Source: Defluviicoccus sp. (GTDB lineage: Bacteria; Pseudomonadota; Alphaproteobacteria; MPNO01). From it: a stretch of DNA of 32,358 bases. The translations under genes and the position numbers were made by a program. Where the stretch lies: NCBI GenBank assembly GCA_022823775.1, contig JAJEHI010000068.1, forward strand, positions 1 to 32,358, read 5' to 3'. Below the pieces are notes generated by a model. That model saw only the letters and a list, made by a program, of their open reading frames with translations, was not told the origin of the DNA and did not search any database. Positions 17,614 through 25,375 of this stretch are shown here, piece after piece; position 1 is the stretch's first letter, and each line of letters starts with the position of its first letter.

Positions 17614-18383
17614 GACCTCCAGGTCTTGCGGCGCTTCCAGCGCCGGTCGCCGCGCGGGCTGACCGTTCGGGCGCCGAGGTAGAATTCCCGGATATCGGCG
17701 TTCCGTTTCAACCGTTCGGCCGGACCGTCCAACGCGATCTGTCCGTTTTCCAGAACGTAGCCGAAATCGGCGACGTCGAGCGCCATCGTCGCATTCTGCT
17801 CCACGAGCAGCATCGTGACGCCGCGCTCCTCCTTCAGCCTGCGGATAATGGCGAATATATCGCGGACCATGACGGGCGAGAGGCCGAGCGACGGTTCGTC
17901 CAGCAACATGATCCTCGGCCGCGCCATGAGCGCGCGCGCGATGGCCAGCATCTGCTGCTCGCCGCCGGACAGTGTCCCGGCGGGCTGGCGAAGCCGCTCT
18001 CTCAGGACCGGGAAGTAGTCGAAGACCGCGGCGGCGTCTTCGCTCACGCCGCCGTCCCGCCGCGTATAGGCGCCCATCTCCAGGTTTTCCTCGACGCTAA
18101 GCAGGGGAAAGACCTCCCGTCCCTCGGGCACGTGCACCAGACCGGAGCGAACGATCCGGTCCGGTTCGATGCCCGCGATCGGCACGCCGGAAAGCAGGAC
18201 CTCCCCCTTTTCGGGGTCCATGATGCCGGAAACCGTTCTGAGCAGCGTGGTCTTGCCCGCCCCGTTTCCGCCCAGCACGGCGACCGTCTTTCCTTCCGGG
18301 ACGTCCAGGCTCACGCCGCGGAGCGCCATCACCGGGCCGTAGAAGCATTCGAGGTTGCGGACTTCGAGAAGGGGAACGCTCAT
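17610..18383 (-). CDS. livF: Branched-chain-type ABC transporter ATP-binding protein LivF
   Basis: 257 residues from the ATG at 18383, which overlaps the livG TGA (ATGA); longer in-frame extensions upstream run antisense to nothing sensible and overlap livG. Walker A is GGNGAGKTT (38-46), the signature LSGGEQQMLAIARALM, Walker B RIMLLDEPSLGLSP, and the H-loop position is Q-N in LLVEQNATMALDVAD, normal for LivF (VEQN). The FYGPVMALRGVSLDVPEG opening is typical. It energises the LivHM permease together with LivG. A basic tail (RRWKRRKTW) extends past the usual end, a side effect of overlap with the synthetase start. Confidence 0.92.
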   Translation of the reverse strand: MSVPLLEVRNLECFYGPVMALRGVSLDVPEGKTVAVLGGNGAGKTTLLRTVSGIMDPEKGEVLLSGVPIAGIEPDRIVRSGLVHVPEGREVFPLLSVEENLEMGAYTRRDGGVSEDAAAVFDYFPVLRERLRQPAGTLSGGEQQMLAIARALMARPRIMLLDEPSLGLSPVMVRDIFAIIRRLKEERGVTMLLVEQNATMALDVADFGYVLENGQIALDGPAERLKRNADIREFYLGARTVSPRGDRRWKRRKTWRS

Positions 18384-19153
18384 GGCATCGCCGTGTCGGC
18401 CCCGAGATAAGCCTCGACGACCCTGGCGTCCGACTGCACCTCCCGAGGCGCACCCAACGCGATGACCCGGCCGTCGGCCAGCACCATCACCCGGTCCGAT
18501 ACGGCCGAGACGAGGCTCATATTGTGCTCCACCATCAGCACGGTCACGCCGAGCTGGGTCCGTATGTCCTCGATCCAGAACCGCATGTCCCCGGCCTCCT
18601 CCACGGAGAGCCCGGATGCGGGCTCGTCGAGCAGGATCAGCCTGGGTCCCATGGCGAGCGCCCGGCCGATCTCCACGACCTTGCGCACGCCGTAGGGAAG
18701 GCCGGCGACCGCATGATCCCGGTAGGGGTGGAGGTCGAGGAAATCGATGACCCGCTCGACCGCGCTCCGGTGGGCGACTTCTTCGCGGCGGACCGCCGGG
18801 GCGAAGACGATCTGCGGCAGGATGGACGCCCGCCGGCGCGTATGGCGTCCGATCAGCAGGTTCTGCAAGACCGTCGTCCGGTCGAACAGCTCGATGTTCT
18901 GGAACGTGCGGGCGATGCCGAGACCGGCGATAGCGGAAGGAGAACGCCGGAGCAGGCTCTCCCCTTCGAAGCGCGCGTCGCCCGACGCGGGCTCGCAGAA
19001 ACGGGAAATCACGTTGAAGAGCGTCGACTTTCCGGCCCCGTTGGGTCCGACGACGGCAAAGATCTCGCCCTCTTCGACGGCGAACGAGACTTCCCGCAGC
19101 GCGGTCAGGCCGCCGAACCGGACAGTGGCGCTCTCGACCTCGAGCAGGCTCAC
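18380..19153 (-). CDS. livG: Branched-chain-type ABC transporter ATP-binding protein LivG
   Basis: 257 residues from a GTG at 19153 that overlaps the livM TGA (GTGA). Walker A GPNGAGKST (36-44), the Q-loop region GIARTFQNIELFDRTTVLQNL, the LivG-type signature LPYGVRKVVEIGRALAM, Walker B RLILLDEPASGLS, and the H-loop in LMVEHNMSLV. The RRRASILPQIVFAP insertion between Q-loop and signature is the usual LivG feature. The GTG gives a normal-length protein, while all longer readings overlap livM out of frame. It works with LivF as the heterodimeric ATPase of the importer. Confidence 0.92.
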   Translation of the reverse strand: MSLLEVESATVRFGGLTALREVSFAVEEGEIFAVVGPNGAGKSTLFNVISRFCEPASGDARFEGESLLRRSPSAIAGLGIARTFQNIELFDRTTVLQNLLIGRHTRRRASILPQIVFAPAVRREEVAHRSAVERVIDFLDLHPYRDHAVAGLPYGVRKVVEIGRALAMGPRLILLDEPASGLSVEEAGDMRFWIEDIRTQLGVTVLMVEHNMSLVSAVSDRVMVLADGRVIALGAPREVQSDARVVEAYLGADTAMP

Positions 19154-20250
19154 CGCATCCGCTCCGTTCTGAGATAGCTCTTTTGCCTGCGGAACATGTC
19201 CCGCCGACAGAACGGGAAGAGTTCGAAATAAATCCTCCACTTGACCATCCGCCCGTGGACGCCCAGGGGCTCGAAGAGGATGAAGAATATGAGGATGAGG
19301 CCGAAAATCCCGATTTCCAGACCGGGAATGGCGACGCCCCCACCCCCGAAAAGTCCGGCGATTCCGTCGCGCGCCACGTTGATCGCCTGCGGGACGATCG
19401 CGACCACGACCGCGCCGTAATAGGCTCCGTGGATCGAACCGAGACCGCCGATCACGATCATCAGCAACAGCTGGATCGAAATCACAAGGGTGAAGACCTC
19501 GTGGTTGAAGGTGTAGAAGAAATGTCCCATCAACGCGCCCGCCCAGCCGGTCGTCATGCAGGAGAGACCGAACGCCACGGTCTTCGTGCGCGCCGGGCTG
19601 ACGCCCATGGCCCGGGCCGAGACTTCCGAATCGCGCACCGCCAGGAGAGCCCTCCCGAGCGGCGCGCGCAGGATGTTGCGGTAACCGAGCGTCACCAGCA
19701 CCGCGACGGCAAGGCACAGCCAGTAGAACGAATCGGGCGAGCCCAACCGGTCGATCCGCATCCCGAGGATCGAAATGTCGGGTGCCGTCATGCCGGCCAC
19801 GCCGCCGGTCCAGGGTTCCGCCAGGACGATGATGTCTTCCGTCAGGATCGACAGCGCCAGCGTCGCGATGGCGAGGTAGATGCCGTGCAGACGCAGCGCG
19901 GGGATCGCCACGAGCACCCCGACGGAACCGGCGACGGCGCCGGCCAGCACGAAGGAAGCGGCGAAGGGCAGACCGAACCGGCCCATCAGGATGGCGTGAG
20001 CGTAACAGCCGGCCGCGAGAAACGCCGCATGGCCGAGGCTGGGCTGCCCGGCATGACCGGTGAGCAACATCAGCCCCATCCCCGCGATGGCCCAGATCAG
20101 CACGTTCGTGGCCTCGCCGATCAGGAAATCGTCCAGCAGGAAGGGCAGCGCGATCGCCACCGCGACAAGAAGCCCGTAGCGCACGGCGTCCCGCGTATCG
20201 GGAAACAGCCGGATATCGCGGTCGTATGTCGTGTTGAAGTGCACCCGCAC
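19150..20250 (-). CDS. livM: Branched-chain-type ABC transporter permease LivM
   Basis: 366 residues with about nine to ten hydrophobic segments. LivM landmarks: GMGLMLLTGHAGQPSLGHAAF, LRLHGIYLAIATLALS, and GRALLAVRDSEVSARAMGV, the cytoplasmic loop that contacts the ATPases, followed by VIGGLGSIHGAYYGAV. A C-terminal cytoplasmic tail rich in Arg/Phe (MVKWRIYFELFPFCRR) follows. Its start lies 4 nt after the livH stop and its TGA overlaps the livG GTG, so it is an internal gene of the operon. Confidence 0.92.
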   Translation of the reverse strand: MRVHFNTTYDRDIRLFPDTRDAVRYGLLVAVAIALPFLLDDFLIGEATNVLIWAIAGMGLMLLTGHAGQPSLGHAAFLAAGCYAHAILMGRFGLPFAASFVLAGAVAGSVGVLVAIPALRLHGIYLAIATLALSILTEDIIVLAEPWTGGVAGMTAPDISILGMRIDRLGSPDSFYWLCLAVAVLVTLGYRNILRAPLGRALLAVRDSEVSARAMGVSPARTKTVAFGLSCMTTGWAGALMGHFFYTFNHEVFTLVISIQLLLMIVIGGLGSIHGAYYGAVVVAIVPQAINVARDGIAGLFGGGGVAIPGLEIGIFGLILIFFILFEPLGVHGRMVKWRIYFELFPFCRRDMFRRQKSYLRTERMR

Positions 20251-20254
20251 GGGC

Positions 20255-21130
20255 TCAGACCTTCTTGGCGTGAACCTGGGCGAAGATGCCGTGCGGGCGG
20301 ACGACGAGGACGAGCAGCATGACCGCGTAGGGAACGATCGGTGCGTAGCCGGTCGCGAGATAGCGGCTCGCGAACGGTTCGATGAGCCCGACGATCAGAC
20401 CGCCGGCCAGCGCGCCCGGGAGAGAACCGAACCCGCCGATGACGGCCGCGGCGAACGCCTTGATGCCGAGAAAGCCGGTGCCGGGGTCGATCGATCCCTT
20501 GGACGCGAAAAGGATTCCGGCGACCGCCGCCGTCGCGCCCGCCAGCGCCCAGATCAGCCCGTGAACGCGCCTGACCGGGATTCCCATGCAGTAGGCGGCG
20601 AGCTGGTTCTGGCTCGACGCCTGCATCGCGACACCGAGCCTGGTGCGGCGGAAGAACAGGTAGAGCAGGCCGGTGAGAAGAACGGTGACGGCGATCGTCG
20701 CGACCTCGTCGAGCCCGAGAACCGTACCGCCGAGGCGAAGGGTCTTTCCGGCGACGGGGTTCTCCAGCGCGAGCGGATCGTGGCCCCATATGGCCCCCGC
20801 CACGAAGCGCAGCAGGAAGCCGAGCGCGATCGTCAGCATCATTGCCGCGATCTGCGGCTGGCCGAAGAGGTGCCGCAGGACCGCCCGCTCCAGCGTCCAG
20901 CCGATCGCGGCCATCGCCAGTATCGCGCCCGCGCAGGCGAGCCAGAACGGCGCGCCCAGCTGTGAGTCGTTGCCGAGACCCAGCGCGATGAACGCCCCGA
21001 GCATCATCATGTCGCCCTGGGCGAAATTCACCTGCTCGGTCGCCTTGTAGATCAGCACGAAACCGAGGGCGATCAGCCCGTAGACGCTGCCGTTGGCAAG
21101 CCCGCTGACGATGAGCTGAAGAATTTCCAA
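20255..21130 (-). CDS. livH: Branched-chain-type ABC transporter permease LivH
   Basis: 291 residues from a TTG at 21130. I chose this start because GGAG lies about 8 nt upstream, the first transmembrane segment (LQLIVSGLANGSVYGLIALG) begins right after it, and the length is normal; in-frame ATGs further out would add about 43 Pro/Gly/Arg-rich residues without membrane character. LivH motifs: YKATEQVNFAQGDMMMLGAF, the ATPase-contact loop LGVAMQASSQNQLAAYCMGI, and KAFAAAVIGGFGSLPGALAGG. It is the first gene of the livHMGF-ligase-livK operon; no clear promoter is seen in the 150-nt gap before it. Confidence 0.87.
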   Translation of the reverse strand: MEILQLIVSGLANGSVYGLIALGFVLIYKATEQVNFAQGDMMMLGAFIALGLGNDSQLGAPFWLACAGAILAMAAIGWTLERAVLRHLFGQPQIAAMMLTIALGFLLRFVAGAIWGHDPLALENPVAGKTLRLGGTVLGLDEVATIAVTVLLTGLLYLFFRRTRLGVAMQASSQNQLAAYCMGIPVRRVHGLIWALAGATAAVAGILFASKGSIDPGTGFLGIKAFAAAVIGGFGSLPGALAGGLIVGLIEPFASRYLATGYAPIVPYAVMLLVLVVRPHGIFAQVHAKKV

Positions 21131-21280
21131 ACGATCGCTCCGGGCGCTTCCCGTCGGGGGATCAGGCGTTCCGTTGCCGGCCGTCCCGGAAATGCCCGGC
21201 GCGCCGGTCTCCCCCGCCCGCGAGCGCCGCGCCGACATGCCGAACGGATCCGGCGGCACGCAAATTCATCGAACGGAACA

Positions 21281-22402
21281 CTAGTCGTCGCCCCACACAT
21301 CGCGGGCCACGTCGACGACGAGGCGGAGCTTCGCCATCTCGTCGGCCTCGGCGATCGGGTTGCCCTGGTAGATGCTCGCGAAACCGCATTGCGGGCTCAG
21401 TCCGAGCTGGTCCATGGGCACGTAGCGGGCGGCTTCGTCGATCCGGCGTTTCAACTCGTCCTTGGGTTCGAGCGCCGCTTTCTTGGTTGTCACGAGACCG
21501 AGGACGACGAGCTTGTCGTCGCGTTCGAGATGACGCAGCGGCGTGAAGTCGCCTGCCCGGGGCGCGTCGTATTCCATGAACAGGGCGTCGACCTCCAGAT
21601 CGTTCAGCAATGCTTCGGCGACCGGTTCGTAGCCGCCTTCCGCCACCCAGGCGCCGCGCACGTTGCCGCGGCACATATGCAGGCCGATCCGCTGCCCCGC
21701 GGGCCGGTTGGCGATGCAGGCATTGATGATCTTCGCGTAGAAGCCGGGGAGCTCGTCCGGATTCTCCCCGATGCGCCGGTAGCGGTCGTGGAACTTGGGG
21801 TCGCACATGTGGGCGAAGTTGGTGTCGTCGATCTGGACGAAGTTGCAGCCCGCGTCCCACAGGGCATGCAACTCGGCGTTATAGACCTCGGCGAGACCGG
21901 CGATCAGCGCGTCCTTGTCGGGGTAAAGCGCCTTGTCGATCCCCGCCCAGCCGCCGCGGGCGTACATGTAGGTGGGCGAGGGGATGCAGATCTTGACCGT
22001 GCGTTCGGTCAGCGCGCTGGTGAATTTGTAATCCTCCACCGCAAGCCCGCCGGGCGGATGGCCGAGCCGGCCGGTGACCTCCAGCACGGGCGGCGCGTAT
22101 TCGATGTCCTCGTCCTCGTAGTGGAAGTGAAACTCCACCCGTCCGGTCAGCTCGACTCCCTCGATGCGTGTCAGGATCGGGGTGTGGAACTCGTAGCGGC
22201 GAAACTCGCCGTCGGTAATCGTGGGGATCCCCGTCTCCTCTTGCAGCGCCACCGCGTCGCGGATGCAGCGGTCCTCGATCTCGCGCCGCGCCCGGTCGGT
22301 GATCTCGCCGCGTTCGTGCCTCTCGAGCGCGCGTTGCAACTCCGGGGGCCGCAGCAGGCTGCCGATATGGTCGGCACGAAAAGGCGGTTTGCCGAGTTGC
22401 AT
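21281..22402 (-). CDS. Cobalamin-independent methionine synthase C-domain-like protein
   Basis: 373 residues from the ATG at 22402, preferred because GGGAG lies 6 nt upstream; an ATG at 22420 has only a weak site. It is a stand-alone UROD/MetE-like TIM barrel. It opens ADHIGSLLRP and carries ITDGEFRRYEF, the conserved FVQIDDTNFAH, GLHMCRGN with the zinc histidine (H242), MEYD, and LGLSPQCGFAS with the zinc cysteine. It lacks the N-terminal folate-binding domain of full MetE (about 750 residues). The family also includes epoxyalkane:CoM transferase and other zinc-thiolate alkyltransferases, so a methyl or alkyl transfer to a thiol is the best guess. It lies on the same strand as the liv operon and the SDR gene, with gaps of about 150 nt. 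Confidence 0.8.
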   Translation of the reverse strand: MQLGKPPFRADHIGSLLRPPELQRALERHERGEITDRARREIEDRCIRDAVALQEETGIPTITDGEFRRYEFHTPILTRIEGVELTGRVEFHFHYEDEDIEYAPPVLEVTGRLGHPPGGLAVEDYKFTSALTERTVKICIPSPTYMYARGGWAGIDKALYPDKDALIAGLAEVYNAELHALWDAGCNFVQIDDTNFAHMCDPKFHDRYRRIGENPDELPGFYAKIINACIANRPAGQRIGLHMCRGNVRGAWVAEGGYEPVAEALLNDLEVDALFMEYDAPRAGDFTPLRHLERDDKLVVLGLVTTKKAALEPKDELKRRIDEAARYVPMDQLGLSPQCGFASIYQGNPIAEADEMAKLRLVVDVARDVWGDD

Positions 22403-22568
22403 GGCGGTCTCCCGGTTCATGGCCTGTCGCGTGTTCACGGTGACTCGAAACGACCCCGCCGGCAACCGCATGGGGCGGCGATCGCGGGTCGCTAGCCGGT
22501 CGGTGCGGTCGGGGAGCCGGGCGAGGACGGGGTCCGTATCGCGCCGCGCTCCCTAGGGGTAGCGCGCG

Positions 22569-23273
22569 CTACACCGACCGGGTCAATCCGCCATCGATGC
22601 GGAGGTTCTGGCCGTTGATGTATCCGGCGCCGTCGGAGAGCAGGAAAGCCGCGGTCTCGCCGACTTCCTCCGGGGTGCCGTAGCGCCTGGCCGGTATGTC
22701 CCGGGCCACGGCATCGTCGACGCCATGGGTATCGATGAACCCCGGCAGGATATTGTTCATGCGGATTCCGTCGGGAGCGTACCGGTCGGCATAGAGCTTG
22801 GCGAAAGCCGACAAACCGGCGCGGAAGGTGGCGGAAACGGGATAGGCGGGACTCGGCTCGACGGCGGCATAGGTGGAGATGTTGACGATGGCGCCGCCGC
22901 CCTGTCCGACCATTATGGGCGTCACGAGCCGCGCCATGCGGATCACGTTCATCAGGACCATGTCGAGACCGGCGTGCCAGTCGTCGTCGGGAATGTCGAG
23001 CAACGGACCCTTGGGCGGGAATCCGGTGTTATTGGCCACGGCGTCGATGCGCCCGTGAGCGTCCATCGCGGCGGCCACCAGCGCCTCGAGGTCGTCCGGC
23101 CGGGTTACCGAACCGTTGACGCCCACGGCGCCGAGCTCATCGGCCAGGGTCTCGGCGGAACCGCCGGGCGACATCAGGACGAGCGCGTAACCCCGTTCGG
23201 CCAGGGCCCGCGCGATCGCGCCGCCCATCCCCCTGCCGCCGGCGGTGACGATCGCGACTCTCCGTTCCACCAT
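22569..23273 (-). CDS. SDR-family oxidoreductase with atypical active site
   Basis: 234 residues, a short-chain dehydrogenase/reductase. The nucleotide-binding loop reads TAGGRGMGGAIARAL (TGxxxGxG with the first Gly replaced by Ala), VANNTGFP stands for NNAG, and INGQNLRIDGGLTRSV is a normal C-terminus. The catalytic serine is in NISTY. The expected YxxxK is Y-P-V-S-A: the tyrosine is present but the lysine is replaced by alanine, with an arginine three residues further on (YPVSATFRAG). The fold is clear, but the usual proton-relay chemistry may be altered. The start is the ATG at 23273 with AAAGG upstream. Whether it belongs to the liv/MetE-like unit downstream is unclear given the 166-nt gap. 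Confidence 0.85.
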   Translation of the reverse strand: MVERRVAIVTAGGRGMGGAIARALAERGYALVLMSPGGSAETLADELGAVGVNGSVTRPDDLEALVAAAMDAHGRIDAVANNTGFPPKGPLLDIPDDDWHAGLDMVLMNVIRMARLVTPIMVGQGGGAIVNISTYAAVEPSPAYPVSATFRAGLSAFAKLYADRYAPDGIRMNNILPGFIDTHGVDDAVARDIPARRYGTPEEVGETAAFLLSDGAGYINGQNLRIDGGLTRSV

Positions 23274-23327
23274 TACCGGTGCCTTTCGGGAGGAGCGGGC
23301 GGACGAATGCTCTAGCCGGGCGCGGGA

Positions 23328-23666
23328 TCAGCCGCCGAGTGACGCCCGCGCCTCGTCCCTGGTGTCGTGAATCGGCAGGAGCTTGTCGAAGCCGCTGATC
23401 TTGAACACTTCCCGAATCGGATCGGAGAGGGCGCAGAGCACCAGCTTGGCATCCTGGCTCTGCAGCGACTTCGCGGTCAGCAGGACAACACGCAGACCCG
23501 CGCTGCTGATGTACTCGAGCTGCCCGAAATCCATGATCACCGCGCGATCGGTTTCGGCGACGGCGTTCCGCACCGCCTCCTCGAACGCGACGGCGGTGGA
23601 TCCGTCGACCCGTCCCTTGACGTCCACGGACAGGACGTTCTCGTCTCTCTGGCTGGTCACATCCAT
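23328..23666 (-). CDS. STAS-domain anti-sigma-factor antagonist (RsbV/SpoIIAA-like)
   Basis: 112 residues, a single STAS domain of normal length. It has VDVKGRVDGSTAVAFEEAV, the strand VIMDFGQLEYISSAGLRVVL whose serine pair is the phosphorylation site in RsbV/SpoIIAA proteins, and a C-terminal VFKISGFDKLLPIHD. In partner switching the unphosphorylated form binds and sequesters an RsbW-type kinase; a PP2C phosphatase reactivates it. Both such partners are encoded within 8.5 kb (PP2C at 28960-31527, kinase at 31544-31885), so a functional link is plausible but unproven. It lies 100 nt downstream of amtB on the same strand, where glnK might be expected. The Shine-Dalgarno is weak (GAAGA). Confidence 0.88.
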   Translation of the reverse strand: MDVTSQRDENVLSVDVKGRVDGSTAVAFEEAVRNAVAETDRAVIMDFGQLEYISSAGLRVVLLTAKSLQSQDAKLVLCALSDPIREVFKISGFDKLLPIHDTRDEARASLGG

Positions 23667-23766
23667 CGTCTTCGTATCCCGCGACTGCTTCCGCTCAATT
23701 CACGTTCCGGGTTCGTCGTGCGCTCCGCCGCGACCCGACCGGCCTCGCCCGAGGGCGACCTTCCGA

Positions 23767-25203
23767 TCAGTCGTCCATGTCCGGCACGACGACGAATTCC
23801 GGATAGGCCTCGATACCCAACTCCGCCACATCCTGGCCCAACTCCTCGGTGATGGGCGTGATCCGGGCGCCGACCGTCTTGTCGATCAGCCACCATACCA
23901 CCCACGAGGCGACGAACACGAACGCGCCGATGGCCAGGATTCCCACGATCTGCACGCCGAGATCCGCGCCGGCCGCGATGGACGCCGCGATCGTACCCCA
24001 GATCCCCGCGAAGAGATGGGCGGGAACCGCGCCGACGACGTCGTCGATCTTGAGCCGGTCGAGAAGCTTCATGCCCAGGACGATGATCGCGCCGCCGACC
24101 CCGCCGATAACCACCGCCCAGTAGTGTTCGACGATATCGGGGCCGGCGGTGATCGCCACCAGCCCGCCGATGGCGCCGTTGAGGCTGGCGAGCAGGTCGA
24201 CCCGCCCGAGCACCGGCCGGGACAGCGCCATCGCGGCGAGCACGCCGGCGGCCGCGGCCAGGTTGGTGTTGGCGAGGATATTGCTGATCGCCACCGCGTC
24301 GACGGCGCCGCTGAGCGCGAGCTGCGAGCCGCCGTTGAAGCCGAACCATCCGAGCCAGAGGATGAACACGCCGAGCGTGACCGCGGGCACGTTGGACGGC
24401 GGGGTGGACTTGACACTGCCGTCCGCGCGGAACTTGCCTTTCCGCGCGCCGACCACGAGCGCGCCGGCGAGCGCCGCCCAGCCGCCGGTCGAGTGCACGA
24501 TGGTCGACCCGGCGAAATCCTGGAAGCCCATCGCCGAGAGCCAGCCGCCGCCCCAGGTCCATGACCCGATGACCGGATAGATGATCGCCGTCAGCACGGT
24601 GATGAACAGGAGGAAGGACCAGAGCTTGACCCGCTCGGCGAGGGTCCCGGAAACGATCGAGGCGGTGGTGGCCACGAACACCATCTGGAAGAACCAGTCG
24701 GACATCGTGGAATAGCCGTTCCCGAGGACGGCCCCGGCCGCGGCCGCCTTCGCCGCGTCGTCCGCGGCGTTCAGCAACTCCACCTCTTCGCCGGTCGTGC
24801 CGTAGAACAACGTGAGCGTGCCGAACCAGCCGCCCTCGTCGACGCCGACATACATGATGTTGTAGCCGATCAGGTAGAACATCAGCCCGGCGATCGAGTA
24901 GAGGCCGATATTCTTGAGACAGATCACGGACGCGTTCTTGGTGCGGACCGAGCCCGATTCCAGCATCGTGAAACCGGCGCACATCCACATCACCAGCGCG
25001 CCCCAAATCAGGAAGGAGAAACTGTTCAGAACGAACTGGGTCTCCTCGCCGACGGCGGCGAGCGCCCGGTCCGGAAGGAGCAGCAGCAAAGCGCATACCG
25101 CCACCGAGATCGCGGCGGGCAAGGCGATTCGGCCGTGCCCGGCCCACGTCGATATCCGGCTCAACCCACGACCGCTTTCGATCCGTCTTGCGCCATTCGA
25201 CAT
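23767..25203 (-). CDS. amtB: Ammonium transporter AmtB
   Basis: 478 residues, an Amt/Mep/Rh channel. An N-terminal leader ends LLLLPDRALAA, then eleven hydrophobic segments. Key points: FMLESGSVRTKN-type helix (here FTMLESGSVRTKNAS), DFAGSTIVHSTGGW with the first of the twin pore histidines, and GAVPAHLFAGIWG with the second; the acidic residue of QDFAGS is the conserved structural Asp. The C-terminal tail (GQDVAELGIEAYPEF) resembles the regulatory GLD-EHGE-AY tail but is degenerate. Normally such channels are gated by the PII protein GlnK; no glnK is next to it, and the following gene encodes a STAS protein. The AAAGGA site is 12 nt from the ATG with an out-of-frame ATG between, so translation may be weak or regulated. 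Confidence 0.92.
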   Translation of the reverse strand: MSNGARRIESGRGLSRISTWAGHGRIALPAAISVAVCALLLLLPDRALAAVGEETQFVLNSFSFLIWGALVMWMCAGFTMLESGSVRTKNASVICLKNIGLYSIAGLMFYLIGYNIMYVGVDEGGWFGTLTLFYGTTGEEVELLNAADDAAKAAAAGAVLGNGYSTMSDWFFQMVFVATTASIVSGTLAERVKLWSFLLFITVLTAIIYPVIGSWTWGGGWLSAMGFQDFAGSTIVHSTGGWAALAGALVVGARKGKFRADGSVKSTPPSNVPAVTLGVFILWLGWFGFNGGSQLALSGAVDAVAISNILANTNLAAAAGVLAAMALSRPVLGRVDLLASLNGAIGGLVAITAGPDIVEHYWAVVIGGVGGAIIVLGMKLLDRLKIDDVVGAVPAHLFAGIWGTIAASIAAGADLGVQIVGILAIGAFVFVASWVVWWLIDKTVGARITPITEELGQDVAELGIEAYPEFVVVPDMDD

Positions 25204-25223
25204 GACAATTCATGTCCTTTCGT

Positions 25224-25240
25224 TCGAATTGGCAATTCGA
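25224..25240. promoter_or_regulatory. 17-nt palindrome in the amtB leader
   Basis: TCGAATTGGCAATTCGA has perfect 8-bp arms around a single G. It lies 21-37 nt upstream of the amtB ATG, inside the predicted transcript. It could be a protein-binding operator or a small RNA hairpin beside the ribosome site. Confidence 0.45.
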
Positions 25241-25305
25241 GCTTCCGCCTTCACCCAATTTTCCGAGGAAACGCCAGAATCGATGCGCGAATCCGGGGAC
25301 CCGTA

Positions 25306-25335
25306 TTTATAGGCCCCCCACCGGCCCGCGATCAA
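25306..25335 (-). promoter_or_regulatory. Sigma70-type promoter of amtB
   Basis: Reading leftward: TTGATC (25335-25330), an 18-nt GC-rich spacer, TATAAA (25311-25306, 5 of 6 to TATAAT). This predicts a leader of about 95 nt ahead of amtB, with the 17-nt palindrome inside. No sigma54 (-24/-12) motif was seen, which would have been expected of classic nitrogen control. Confidence 0.5.
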
Positions 25336-25342
25336 CCGCTAA

Positions 25343-25361
25343 CGCCGCGCGTCCCGCGGCG
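25343..25361. terminator. GC-rich stem-loop after the binding-protein gene
   Basis: CGCCGCG and CGCGGCG form a perfect 7-bp stem with a 5-nt loop, 15 nt beyond the stop of the minus-strand binding protein and just before the amtB promoter. No T-run follows, so termination strength is doubtful. Confidence 0.35.
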
Positions 25362-25375
25362 ACCGGCTTCGCCGT

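Noticed and set aside
14932..17682. A 916-codon plus-strand open frame
   Set aside because: Antisense to livK and the embedded acyl-CoA synthetase; no domains.
17610..19153. LivF and LivG as ATPases for the fused permeases at 27329-31527
   Set aside because: They are of the branched-chain type, chained by overlaps to their own LivH and LivM, and belong to a different ABC family from the amino-acid-type permeases.
25204..25375. Sigma54 promoter for amtB
   Set aside because: I looked for a TGGCAC-N5-TTGC pattern on the minus strand and found none; the sigma70-type elements fit better.
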